A stretch of DNA of 64,000 bases, from NCBI RefSeq assembly GCF_014256275.1, contig NZ_JACCFE010000003.1:1-64000 (forward strand), in the 5' to 3' direction. The stretch is from Rhodococcus sp. 4CII (GTDB taxonomy: Bacteria > Actinomycetota > Actinomycetes > Mycobacteriales > Mycobacteriaceae). Made by a program: the position numbers and the translations under genes. Shown here piece after piece: positions 17,011 to 25,658 of this stretch (its first letter is position 1; every line of letters begins with the position of its first letter). The notes beneath the pieces are model-generated. The model was not told the origin of the DNA. It ran no database searches and saw nothing but the letters and a program-made list of their open reading frames with translations.

Positions 17011-17511
17011 ATGTCGACCGATGCGATCGTGCTCCTGAAAAGCGATCACAAGCAGATCCGAAAACTCTTCCGGGACTTCCGCGGTGCCGGGCCGAACGCC
17101 CGTGTGGAGAAAGGCCGCATTGTCGACGCCATCATCGAAGCGCTGACGGTGCACACCTACATCGAGAACGAGGGCATGTACCCGCAGGTGCGCGAACTGG
17201 CCCCGGACCTCGAGGAAGACATTCTCGAATCCTACGAAGAGCACCACGTCGCCGACGTATTGGTCGTCGAGCTGGCAGGGATGACGCCGGACGACGAGCG
17301 ATTCGACGCGAAGACGACGGTGCTGATCGAGAACGTCGAGCACCACATCGAGGAAGAAGAGCAGGACTGGTTTCCCAAGGTGCGAGAAGAGCTGGGGCGC
17401 AAACAGCTCCAGAAGATCGGCGAGCGCCTGCTCGAGCTGAAGGAGAAGGCACCGACGTCTCCCGCCCAGCCGTCGGCGTTGAAGAAAACGGTCGACGCCG
17501 TCCTGCAATAG
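17011..17511 (+). CDS. Hemerythrin HHE-domain protein
   Basis: A 166-residue four-helix protein of the hemerythrin/HHE cation-binding family. Ligands are visible as SDHKQIRKLF (His13), HTYIENEGMYP (about His48 and Glu52), EEHHVADVL (about His79-80) and EHHIEEEEQDWFP (about His112-113 and acidic residues). The start at 17011 is preceded by GTGAGGT with good spacing; the frame opens at 16957. A Lys/Glu-rich C-terminal helix ends the protein. The family binds a di-iron centre and is linked to oxygen, NO or oxidative-stress sensing. Confidence 0.85.
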   Translation: MSTDAIVLLKSDHKQIRKLFRDFRGAGPNARVEKGRIVDAIIEALTVHTYIENEGMYPQVRELAPDLEEDILESYEEHHVADVLVVELAGMTPDDERFDAKTTVLIENVEHHIEEEEQDWFPKVREELGRKQLQKIGERLLELKEKAPTSPAQPSALKKTVDAVLQ

Positions 17512-17544
17512 GGATCGAGCGGAATAATCGCACCTGCGGACCTG

Positions 17545-18000
17545 ACCGTGCACACCCTCGACACGGTACGAACGGCGCCCGGGTCTTCCATCCGCGCGGC
17601 CTGGTCGCGACCGGGCACCTCGAGGTCAATTCTGCGTGGGGACCGCTGTCGGCGGGTATCCCGATCGACGTCGTGGCCCGGCTGTCCGGCGGGGTGGGCA
17701 CACCGGGCGGTGTGCCCGACATGCTCGGACCGGCCCTGAGGGTTCCACTCGACACAATCGGCGCGAACTAGGATCTGCTGCTGGCCACCTCCGGTACAAC
17801 CGCCGTGACACGGCTGTTCCCGCTCCCCGCACGGGGCTGGGACAGTGCCCGCTACAGCAGCCTGATGCCCTATTCGTGCAGGGGAACGGACACCAGACGG
17901 ATCGTCGCCGTCCCGGTCGGCCCGCACCCGGGCACTGCCGCGAGAATGGGACCTGCGGTGGCTGCGGCGCTTGACGAAGCGTCTGTGGGGTACGGCAGAC
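17545..18000 (+). pseudogene. Broken gene of an actinobacterial phosphodiesterase-annotated family
   Basis: Frame 0 reads ARVFHPRGLVATGHLEV ... GVGTPGGVPDMLGPALRVPL, then an in-frame TAG at 17769-17771, then DLLLATSGTTAVTRLFPLP and SSLMPYSCRG in the same frame. These segments line up with a family of ~250-residue proteins often annotated as phosphodiesterase. Downstream of about 17950 the homology seems to move to another frame (WDLRWLRRL). No clear start codon was found in frame. A nonsense mutation plus probable frameshift make it a pseudogene unless the sequence is wrong. Confidence 0.55.
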
Positions 18001-18116
18001 TGGGGCCGAGAACGGATCCTGGTCGGTGTCCACTCGGATCGTCGGCCCACGCTCGACCCGGACGGGTGGACGCGCAGTGCGGCCACCTGCCCCGGAAGCG
18101 CGGGAGGGCGGCCACG

Positions 18117-18877
18117 ATGCGACCGGTCACGGCGGACGCGAAGATGCTGCTGTCGGTGATCGAGCGGGCCCCGAACCTGGTCGCCGTCTCCGACTACGAC
18201 AGCGGTCGCCTGCTTCATCTCAACCCCGCGGGAATGCACCTGGTGGGATTGACCGACGCCGCGGCCGTCGCCGCGCGCAGGGCACCGGAGTTCTTCACCG
18301 ATGTGGGGGTGGTACAGGCCCCGGAGATGGAATCGGCGCTGCTTGAGCAGGGGCAGTGGGAGGGCCGGTCGGAGTTCCGGCATTTCCTGCACGATCCCTT
18401 AACCGGGCTACCGAACCGTGCCCTGGCGCATCGGCAGATCGACGCCGCCCTGGGGCACGCGGGACCGAGCACACCACGGCGGTGTTGCTGATCGACGTCG
18501 ACGCGTTCAAAATCCTCAACGACCGACTCGGTCACGGGGTCGGGGATGAAGCACTCATCCTGCTGGCCGAAAAGCTGCAGTCGGTTGTGCGTGCCGACGA
18601 CACCGTGTCGCGGATCGGTGGCGACGAATTCCTCATCGTGTGCCCGGAGATCATCTCCGCCGAGGACGCCGTCACCATCGCCACTCGGATCACCACCCTG
18701 CAGGTCGGAACTCACCAGAGTGGGCGCGGTTTCCGGTTCACCGCGAGCGTGGGTATTGCACTTGCCGCACCGGCGGAGACACGTGAGATGTTGATCCGCC
18801 GCGCAGACGCGGCCATGTATCAGGCCAAGACCACCGGAAGTGGTTACGCTCTGGCTCCCGAGGCGATCCCCCGATGA
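18117..18877 (+). pseudogene. PAS-GGDEF diguanylate cyclase, frameshifted
   Basis: Starts at ATG 18117 with GGGAGG upstream. The first frame encodes a partial PAS domain (APNLVAVSDYDSGRLLHLNP) running straight into FLHDPLTGLPNR, the N-terminal GGDEF motif, and stops at 18491. The rest of the domain is in another frame (18356-18877): LLIDVDAFKILNDRLGHGVG, SRIGGDEFLIV and RRADAAMYQAK. The shift lies near 18455-18475. The PAS domain also lacks its second half, so an internal deletion may have occurred. The catalytic GGDEF is intact in sequence, but no single frame makes the enzyme. Confidence 0.75.
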
Positions 18878-19189
18878 GCCTCCGGCCGCTACGGACAACC
18901 AGCGCCGAAGGGAACTGAGCCTGCCCGAATGGAAGCGCCCGGTGTTCCGCCTCGACGGTGATCTGCCCACCCCGCCGGATGCCCCCACCCCGGTGAACCG
19001 TGGGCTTCGTCTAAGCGGACTTGCCCGGACCCGCTGGGAGGCAGGCCGATTGGCGCAAAGAGTCGGTGTGGTGTACAAACTTCAACACGCTGTGATGTGA
19101 AGCGGGTCACAGCATCTGTGACGGGTGGACACAGGCACCGCCCCTGCGGTGATTGCCGCACCTCGACATCACATTTGAAGGAGGAGTAC

Positions 19190-19339
19190 ATGAACACAGC
19201 CTCGACTGTCCGGACATCCCCGCTCACCGCCCGACCGCATCACGTCGGCGGCTCGATGAGCCCGGCGGAGATCAAGTCCAGGATCGAGGCCATGTTCGCC
19301 GACCGCCGCCCGGCCGCCCCGACAGGCGCACTGAGATGA
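19190..19339 (+). CDS. Small 49-residue protein with a strong RBS
   Basis: ATG 19190 is preceded by AAGGAGGAG with ideal spacing, one of the best Shine-Dalgarno sequences in the window. The product is soluble, with a C-terminal helix MSPAEIKSRIEAMFADRR and no known domain. A second tiny ORF begins 11 bp after its stop. Function unknown. Confidence 0.55.
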   Translation: MNTASTVRTSPLTARPHHVGGSMSPAEIKSRIEAMFADRRPAAPTGALR

Positions 19340-19350
19340 GGAGGGAGCGC

Positions 19351-19443
19351 ATGAATGTTCTGCTCCTGCCGACGTTGCTGCTGACCGGGTTCGCCGCGGT
19401 GTTGGCGATGCAGACCGACCCGCAGTCCCCCTCCCGCCACTGA
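19351..19443 (+). CDS. 30-residue single-TM peptide
   Basis: ATG 19351 follows GGAGGGAG. The peptide is one hydrophobic helix (VLLLPTLLLTGFAAVLAM) with a short polar tail, located directly after the 49-residue ORF and probably co-translated. Size recalls KdpF-like or other small membrane subunits, but no kdp genes are nearby. Confidence 0.5.
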   Translation: MNVLLLPTLLLTGFAAVLAMQTDPQSPSRH

Positions 19444-19537
19444 CCGAGGTTCGTTGCGAGAGCTTCGCTCCTTGGGCCATCCGGCGCTTACGCGCCTCCG
19501 ATGTTGGAGAAGCTCGTGGCCACGCGGGGTGGCCCTG

Positions 19538-20459
19538 TCATCGGGGGCCCGTGTTCGTGGTCGCCGAGGTGACGACGAGCGACGCGATCGCCTCCATCCC
19601 TGCTGTGGTCGGGTGCAGCGGCTGTGCGAAAGACTGTGAGCGGAGGCCTTCGAACCATCGTTGCTAGCTCCGGTCGGGCGCAGGCATCGTGGCCCGCGCC
19701 GGCGGTGGCGATCTCCACGTACCGGGCCCGGTTCGTCAGCGCTGCTTCGGACAGGACGCGATTGAACTTCACGAAGAACTTGGAGATCCAGGCCGCGTCG
19801 GCATCGCTGGTGGGGATGTTCGGCCAGCAGCCGCGGCTGCCGAAGATCCCTCCATGACCGACAAGGAACACGGTTGCGCCGGGCGCCTTCCGGGTGATCG
19901 CGGCGAGTGTTGCGGACACCTTCGGCCCGAGCCCGGACAGCGCTGCGTTCATTCGTTCGGCGACCGCGGGGTCCGAGCGGCAGTTCGCATCCAATCCCGG
20001 GTGGTCTGTGTAGCACGAGCGCACCAGCGAATACCACCGGATGTCGTTTCCGCCGATGCTGAGGGTGACGAGCGTCGCGTCCGAGCGCAGTGCGTCGAGC
20101 TGCGGCGGCATCGGCCCCGACGGTGTGAGCTGTGCCGTATCCGTGACGTTCTCGGTCCTGGCCCCCGAGCAGGACACGTTGACGAAGTGTGCGACGTGCA
20201 GTGTCCGGGCAACCACGACGGGGTATCCCTCCGCCGACCGGAAGCATCCGTCCCGAATCGACGTCGGCGCCAGGAACGGCCCAGCTGCCCGCGAATCACC
20301 CATCGCGACATATCGGACGCTGCCGGGCACCGGGTCGGCCAGCGCCGGGTCGGACCACAGAACCGCGAGCGCCGCCATGATCACGATCAGTGGGAACCGC
20401 CGGTACGTGAGTCCGACCATTGTGCGGTCAGCAAGGGTTCGGCGGTCGACGGCTTCCAT
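19538..20459 (-). pseudogene. Secreted SGNH/GDSL hydrolase with 3' frameshift
   Basis: An N-terminal signal segment (PLIVIMAALAVLWSDPALA) is followed by SGNH blocks: YVAMGDSRAAG (Ser), the oxyanion Gly before SCSGA, and SIGGNDI (Asn). After GHDACARP the frame is lost. The next frame continues with RWFEGLRSQSFAQPLHPTTAGMEAIA, which supplies the catalytic His, and ends at 19538. The shift is near 19655-19675. The uninterrupted frame instead runs to 19488 with an unlike tail. The start 6 bp after the DedA stop places it as third gene of a PAP2-DedA-SGNH operon. The family acts on lipid or polysaccharide esters outside the membrane. Confidence 0.75.
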
Positions 20460-20465
20460 ACGAAA

Positions 20466-21137
20466 TCACTGCCGCGACGAGAATTCCGCAGATCCGGCGA
20501 CGGTACCCGGTGAGGTGGCGGTTCTGCGGCGTCGGGTGCGCAGTGCGTTGATCAGGAGCGGCGCTGTCGAGACGAGTACCACGGCGATGAGGATCACCTC
20601 GATGTGGTTGCGTACGAACGGTATTCCTCCGAGGAGGTAGCCGAGGACAGGAACACCCATTCCCCACAGGATTCCCCCGATGACGTTGTAGAGGGCAAAC
20701 GTGCGGTAGCGCATGCCGGAGGCTCCGGCCATGACCGGCGCGACAGTCCGGGCGATGGGAACGAATCGGGCGAGCAGGATGGCGCGTGGCCCGTACCGGT
20801 CGAAGAAGCGGTGCGACTGCTCGAGCTGTTTCGGGCCGATCCTCTTCGCGCCCGGCCGTTCGAACACCGCCGGCCCCAGCCGGCGGCCGATCACGTAACC
20901 GAGCTGATCGCCCAGGATCGCGGCGATCGGGACGGTGATCAAGAGCAGCCAGAGAGGAGCGAGGGGGTGTGGCTGCGCGGCGAAGACGCCGGCGGTGAAC
21001 AGCAGCGAGTCTCCGGGCAGGAAGAAGCCGACGAGGAGCCCGGTTTCGACGAAGACCGCTCCGAGAACGCCGAGCAGGCCGAGGGTGCCCAGCAGGGTCG
21101 ATGCATCCAGGATCCCGATTCCCAGTGCCAGATTCAT
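20466..21137 (-). CDS. DedA-family membrane protein
   Basis: A 223-residue protein with the DedA/SNARE-associated pattern: E-T-GLLVGFFLPGDSLLF near residue 35, GDQLGYVIGRRLG, FFDRYGPRAILLARFVPIART and APVMAGASGM. The family includes undecaprenyl-phosphate flippases. The start is set by the ATGA overlap with the upstream PAP2 gene (21134-21137); the frame itself opens far upstream. Together with a PAP2 phosphatase it suggests recycling of a polyprenyl-phosphate carrier (inferred). Confidence 0.85.
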   Translation of the reverse strand: MNLALGIGILDASTLLGTLGLLGVLGAVFVETGLLVGFFLPGDSLLFTAGVFAAQPHPLAPLWLLLITVPIAAILGDQLGYVIGRRLGPAVFERPGAKRIGPKQLEQSHRFFDRYGPRAILLARFVPIARTVAPVMAGASGMRYRTFALYNVIGGILWGMGVPVLGYLLGGIPFVRNHIEVILIAVVLVSTAPLLINALRTRRRRTATSPGTVAGSAEFSSRQ

Positions 21138-22039
21138 GCTGCGGTTCCCCACGTCGTCGTCTCGGCGGCCGCGGTCTGAGCGGGACGCTCGCCGTGGTCG
21201 GTCGCGGTTGTCTTGCTCATCCAGGCGGCGTAGACCACCGACCCGGCGAGGACGGCGGTACCACCGAGCAGAACACCACCGACGACGTCCGTGAGCCAGT
21301 GTTCGCCGAGATAGAGGCGGGTGACGGCGATCAGCACGGTCAGGCCACCGGCGAGCAGACGCAGCGCCCACCGCTGCGCAGCGGGCAGACCGAAGCCGAG
21401 CATGACCGCGGCCATCCCGAACAATGCCGTTGCTCCGGTGACGTGCCCGGACGGGAAGGAGTGATCGGTCTCGAGCAGGACCTGCGTCACCAACGGCGGA
21501 CGCTGCCGCCCGACCAGCGCTTTGGCGGCGGTGGACGCCGCGGCTGCCGCACCGACGGTCCCGATCAGGATGATCGCGGGCAGCAGCGAATGTGCACGCC
21601 GGGACAGGACCGCCCCGCCGACGACTGCCAGGACGACGGTGCCGACCGGGCCGCCGGCGTCGGTGATCGCGATCGCCGGTCCGGTCAGCCACGCTGAACG
21701 ATGGCCCGCGAGCCAGCTCAGCACCGGCCCGTCGGCCGCGATCATCTGTCCCGACACCCGTACCTGGTAGGCAAGCGCCCCGAACGCCACCACCAACGCA
21801 CCGACGCGAATTCCTCTCAGCCCCCACGTCCAGCCCCCGCGACTGTCACGCGCGGCAGTGAGCCACAGTGATGCGACAAGAAACAGGAGGAGACAGGAGG
21901 CGAGAAGGACCAGTGTGACGGTGGCCGCTCCGCCCTCCTGAACTTCCGTCACGGCGTCGCGACCGACACCGATCAACCGGACGTGAACGGGCAAGCCTTG
22001 CGTGCCGGCTGGGACCAGCTGTGTTGCTACTTCTCTCAC
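21134..22039 (-). CDS. PAP2-family phosphatase
   Basis: A 301-residue membrane protein with the three PAP2 motifs intact: KALVGRQRPPL, PSGHVTGA and TRLYLGEHWLTDVVGG. About seven hydrophobic helices. The GTG at 22039 is close to the predicted +1, since a GATACT -10 element lies at about 22046-22052, so the message may be leaderless or nearly so. It is the first gene of the PAP2-DedA-SGNH operon. The family dephosphorylates lipid phosphates such as undecaprenyl pyrophosphate or phosphatidic acid. A regulon site lies at 22063-22081. Confidence 0.85.
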   Translation of the reverse strand: MREVATQLVPAGTQGLPVHVRLIGVGRDAVTEVQEGGAATVTLVLLASCLLLFLVASLWLTAARDSRGGWTWGLRGIRVGALVVAFGALAYQVRVSGQMIAADGPVLSWLAGHRSAWLTGPAIAITDAGGPVGTVVLAVVGGAVLSRRAHSLLPAIILIGTVGAAAAASTAAKALVGRQRPPLVTQVLLETDHSFPSGHVTGATALFGMAAVMLGFGLPAAQRWALRLLAGGLTVLIAVTRLYLGEHWLTDVVGGVLLGGTAVLAGSVVYAAWMSKTTATDHGERPAQTAAAETTTWGTAA

Positions 22040-22062
22040 ACCTAGCAGTATCTGCGCCGGTC

Positions 22063-22081
22063 GCTGTGGCGACGCTGAGAG
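22063..22081 (-). promoter_or_regulatory. 19-bp direct-repeat regulator site, PAP2 operon
   Basis: In PAP2 sense: CTCTCAGC GTC GCCACAGC, then 10 nt, then a GATACT -10 element. Two 8-bp half-sites at 11-bp pitch take the place of a -35 box. Confidence 0.7.
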
Positions 22082-22129
22082 GAAGACGCCGACGCCCGGG
22101 GTGTGCGGTGTTCTGCCGTGGGCATCGGC

Positions 22130-22148
22130 CTCTCAGCAAAGCCACAGC
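22130..22148 (+). promoter_or_regulatory. 19-bp direct-repeat regulator site, glycosidase pseudogene
   Basis: CTCTCAGC AAA GCCACAGC in + sense, nearly identical to the divergent site at 22063-22081 and 48 bp from it. The -10 downstream is poor. Confidence 0.6.
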
Positions 22149-22199
22149 TGTTCGAGCCCATCCTCGTGGACGAGAGCCGACCACGGGAGGCCAGCAGTG

Positions 22200-23455
22200 A
22201 TGCCGACGACAACGAACGAGTCTTCCCGGTCGCCGGTCCGACAACGGCGCACGCACATCCTGCGGATCTCGCGCAGGACGACAGCGGTGGCGGCCCTCGT
22301 CCTGGTGATCGCCGTGTCGCTCTCGTACACCCAGGCGATCCCGGCTCCCGGCTACGCGACCTGGCAGGACAAAACCTCCTCGTGGCTGCGGGACCACGGC
22401 GCAGCGTCGATGGTGAACGCGTACGAAAATTGGCGCTACACACGGCATCCCCCGTCGAACGCGTAACCCGACCCGAGTGAACTCCCGTCTGCGCCGCCCC
22501 CGCGCGCCCTACTCATCGCACCGGATCCCGCACTACCCGCCCTTCCCGGTCCTCCCGACGTGCCTGCACCGGTGTGGGCTGCCGGGCGCACCGATTCCGG
22601 CGGCGTTCCGCTGTCCTACACAGCGGTGTTCGAGCCCGATCCGGAGCATCGCAGCGTGGTCGCCGGGGTGGTGCTCATCCGGGCGCACGGGACGGCCGCC
22701 CATCTGATGTACGGAACGCAGGAACCCGCCGGCGCGTCTGCCCCCTCAGGCGCGCAGGTACCCGAAGCGGACGTGCCCACACTGGTCGCTGTGTTCAATT
22801 CGGGTTTCAAGGCGAAGGACTTCGACGGCGGGTACTACCGGAACGGCGCGCCGGTGCGGCCGCTCCTGAACGGTCAGGCATCGGCAGTCATCGACGACCT
22901 GGCCACCTGGCGGTGGGGGAGTGGGGCCGCGATCTCGCGATGAATGAGCACATCGTCGCGGTCCGCCAGAACCTCGGTCTGGTCGTCGACCATGGTGCAC
23001 TCGTCGTCAGCCTCGCCGCCAACGACAACCGGCGATGGGGCAGTCCCAAGAATCAGCTGCAATACACGTCCCGTTCCGGGCTGGGAACTACCGCCACAGG
23101 TGACCTCGTGTATGTCGCGGGCACGAACATGACCCTGACGGTTCTGGCGCGGGCGCTGGCGGAGGCGGGCGCGCTGGAAGCGATGGAACTCGATATCCAC
23201 GGCGGAATGACGTTCTGCAGTATCTGGGCACCGAACTCCGGCGGGGTCCTGTCACCGACCAAGCTTCTCCCGACGATGGAGGGGCCCGTGGACCGGTATC
23301 TGGCCCCGGACCGGCGGGACTTCTTCTACGTCACGACGAGCCGGTCATCCACCGATCCGGTTCGACACGGTGCCACCGTGCTCGCGGGCGAGTCGACAGC
23401 CCTCCCCGGCGTCCGCGGCACTGCCTGGCCGGTGACCGGAGTGAGGAGCGGATGA
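22200..23455 (+). pseudogene. Membrane-anchored phosphodiester glycosidase (NAGPA-like), broken
   Basis: The first frame encodes a basic tail, a TM helix (AVAALVLVIAVSLSY) and ENWRYTRHPPS, then meets TAA at 22464-22466. The same frame resumes with GGVPLSYTAVFEPDPEHR and AVFNSGFKAKDFDGGYYRNG, and is lost near 22917. The last part (WGRDLAMNEHIVAVRQNLGL, MELDIHGGMTFCSIWAP) is in a third segment ending at 23455. The order matches phosphodiester glycosidase proteins, which remove sugar-1-phosphate caps. One nonsense codon and one frameshift separate the pieces. Confidence 0.7.
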
Positions 23456-23462
23456 TGACGGC

Positions 23463-24854
23463 ATGAGAAGTCTGCCGGCCTGGGCGCGTCCCACCCTGTG
23501 GGGACTGTCGATCCGCTCGGCACTCACTGCCGCCGCGGTGGTGGCGGTGGCGCTGGCAGTCGGGGCACTGGCGTTGGTGTTCGTCCTGGATCGCACCTTG
23601 AAGTCGGCGCTCGACGACGCCGCCACTGCCCGTGCCCAGGACATCACCGCCCAGTTGCGTGCCGATCCCCCCGACGACCTCGACAGTCAACTGCTCAACA
23701 CCGACCAGCGCATTGCCCTGGTTCAGGTGGTCGACAGCAGCGGCCAGGTGGTGCGGTCCTCGGAGGACGAACCAGGCAGCGCGGTCACCGATATCCGACC
23801 GCCGGTCGGGGGACAACCGGCCCGGGTTGTCAGAGTGGGCGGTGCGGACGGTGCGGACCTGCGCATCACCGCGCAGGGGGCGCGCGGGGTCGACGGCGAC
23901 TACACCGTCGTCGTGGCGGCCACCGAGGAGTCGGTGGAGGCGACTCTCGCGACCGTCGGCGGCCTCCTCGCCCTCGGTGGCCCGATCATCGTGGTCGTGG
24001 CCGGCGGGGTCACCTACCGGCTCGTGGGTCGGTCGTTGAGGTCGGTCGAGCACATCCGCACGCGGGTGGCCGCGATCTCGAGTGCGGATCTGAGCGGGCG
24101 CGTTCCGGTACCGGTGCAGCGGGACGGCATCGCCATGCTGGCGCGGACGATGAACGACATGCTCGGGCGGCTCGAAGCCGGGCATGCGGCGCAGCGGCGG
24201 TTCGTCGCGGACGCCTCGCACGAATTGCGGAGCCCGCTGACCACGGTGACCGCCGCATTGGAGCTCGCCGACGCCCGCCCCGAACTATTCGACGGAGACT
24301 TGTTGCGGCACACTCTGTTACCCGAGGCTCGCCGCATGCACCTGCTGGTCGACGACCTGTTGCTTCTGGCCCGCGCGGACGAGCGGGGGTTGCCGCTGCG
24401 CGTCGCCGACGTCGACCTCGATGACGTGGTGGACGGGGAGGTGCGGCTGGTGAGCGATACCGCCGACATCGTGGTCACCGCAACGCTGGTGCCCGTTCGG
24501 ATCCGCGGTGATGCCGCCCAGCTTTCCCGTCTCACCCGCAATCTTCTCGACAATGCCGTCCGGTACGCCGCCACCACCGTGCACGCGGAGGTGTCCTGGG
24601 ATGGTGATCGCGCCCGGATCACCGTCTCCGATGACGGACCGGGGATCGCCGAGCGCGATCGGGAACGGGTTTTCGACCGGTTCGTGCGCCTCGAAGACGC
24701 GCGGGGACGCTCGACCGGCGGCTCCGGGCTGGGCCTGGCCATCGTTGCAGAAATTGTTGCAGCACATAATGGATCGGTCCGAATTGACATCAGCGAGTCC
24801 GGTGGGGCCTCGGTGGTGGTCAGTCTTCCGGCGAACGGGGCGAGCCGGGCTTGA
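23463..24854 (+). CDS. Sensor histidine kinase
   Basis: A 463-residue kinase: TM1 about residues 18-42, a ~115-residue extracytoplasmic sensor region, TM2 about 163-185, HAMP, HisKA with phospho-His near 253 (DASHELRSPLTT), and HATPase with N box NLLDNAVRYA, G1 SDDGPGIAERD and G2 GGSGLGLAI. It starts 7 bp after the glycosidase pseudogene. Its 3' end overlaps the convergent response regulator gene by 35 bp, an unusual arrangement for a cognate pair. It probably senses envelope or outside conditions and phosphorylates the adjacent regulator. Confidence 0.85.
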   Translation: MRSLPAWARPTLWGLSIRSALTAAAVVAVALAVGALALVFVLDRTLKSALDDAATARAQDITAQLRADPPDDLDSQLLNTDQRIALVQVVDSSGQVVRSSEDEPGSAVTDIRPPVGGQPARVVRVGGADGADLRITAQGARGVDGDYTVVVAATEESVEATLATVGGLLALGGPIIVVVAGGVTYRLVGRSLRSVEHIRTRVAAISSADLSGRVPVPVQRDGIAMLARTMNDMLGRLEAGHAAQRRFVADASHELRSPLTTVTAALELADARPELFDGDLLRHTLLPEARRMHLLVDDLLLLARADERGLPLRVADVDLDDVVDGEVRLVSDTADIVVTATLVPVRIRGDAAQLSRLTRNLLDNAVRYAATTVHAEVSWDGDRARITVSDDGPGIAERDRERVFDRFVRLEDARGRSTGGSGLGLAIVAEIVAAHNGSVRIDISESGGASVVVSLPANGASRA

Positions 24855-25512
24855 GGCGGTAACCGACGCCGCGGACCGTCTCGATGCTGTCGGTGCCGTA
24901 CGGGCCGTCGATCTTGCGCCGCAGATAGCCCACATATACCTCGACGACATTTTCGTTGCCGTTGTAGTGGGCGTCCCACACATTGTGCAGGATGTCGTTC
25001 TTGGGCAGCACGATGTCGGGATTGCGCATCAGATATTCCAGGAGCCCGTATTCACGGGCGGTCAGATGGATCGCCTCGCCGTCGCGTTCGACCCGGTGCC
25101 GGGACGGGTCGAGCCTGAGACCGCCGACTGTGAGAACGACCGGGCGGGCGGGTGCGCCGCGGCGCATCAAGGCGCGCAATCGTGCGACGAGCACGATGAA
25201 GGAGAACGGTTTGGTCAGGTAGTCGTCCGCCCCCAGTTCGAAGGCGTCGGTTTGGTCGTAGTCTCCGTCCTTCGCGGTCAGCATGAGGATCGGTGTCCAG
25301 ATCTCGCGTGCCCGGATCTCGCGGAGCAGTTCGTACCCGTTGAGCCCGGGCAGCATGATGTCGAGGGCGATCACATCGAAGGTGTCCTCGGTGGCGAGAT
25401 GGAGACCGTCGGTGCCGGTGGTGGCGGTGACCACCACGAAACCTTCGAGTTCGAGCCCACGCCGGACCATGTCCGCCAGGCGCGGTTCGTCCTCGACGAT
25501 CAACACCCTCAT
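24820..25512 (-). CDS. OmpR-family response regulator
   Basis: A 230-residue regulator. The receiver has the acidic pair at residues 8-9 (VEDEP), phospho-acceptor Asp51 (ALDIMLPG), Thr79 and Lys101 (LTKPFS). The winged-helix output is at about residues 128-225 (LTAREYGLLEYLMRNPDIVL and ETVRGVGYRLKP). The gene is convergent with the histidine kinase and overlaps it. A 19-bp direct-repeat site at 25583-25601 lies about 70 bp upstream, between this gene and the divergent lipoprotein-ABC operon. OmpR-type dimers bind tandem repeats with about one-turn pitch, so this protein is the best local candidate for binding all such sites here (inferred). Confidence 0.85.
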   Translation of the reverse strand: MRVLIVEDEPRLADMVRRGLELEGFVVVTATTGTDGLHLATEDTFDVIALDIMLPGLNGYELLREIRAREIWTPILMLTAKDGDYDQTDAFELGADDYLTKPFSFIVLVARLRALMRRGAPARPVVLTVGGLRLDPSRHRVERDGEAIHLTAREYGLLEYLMRNPDIVLPKNDILHNVWDAHYNGNENVVEVYVGYLRRKIDGPYGTDSIETVRGVGYRLKPGSPRSPED

Positions 25513-25582
25513 GGGCCGATCCGACCGGTACCGGTGTGCACCCGACCCACACTATCGGCCCGGCCGAGGCTACTCCGGCCGG

Positions 25583-25601
25583 TTCTCAGCGTGCCCACAG
25601 C
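25583..25601 (+). promoter_or_regulatory. 19-bp direct-repeat regulator site between response regulator and ABC operon
   Basis: In + sense: TTCTCAGC GTG CCCACAGC, then about 9 nt, then GAATGCT as a -10-like element pointing to the lipoprotein gene. It could control both the exporter operon and the response regulator gene. Confidence 0.65.
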
Positions 25602-25658
25602 ACACCGGGAGAATGCTCGGATGTCACGGAGGCAACAGCTGACATTCGGAGGCGCACC

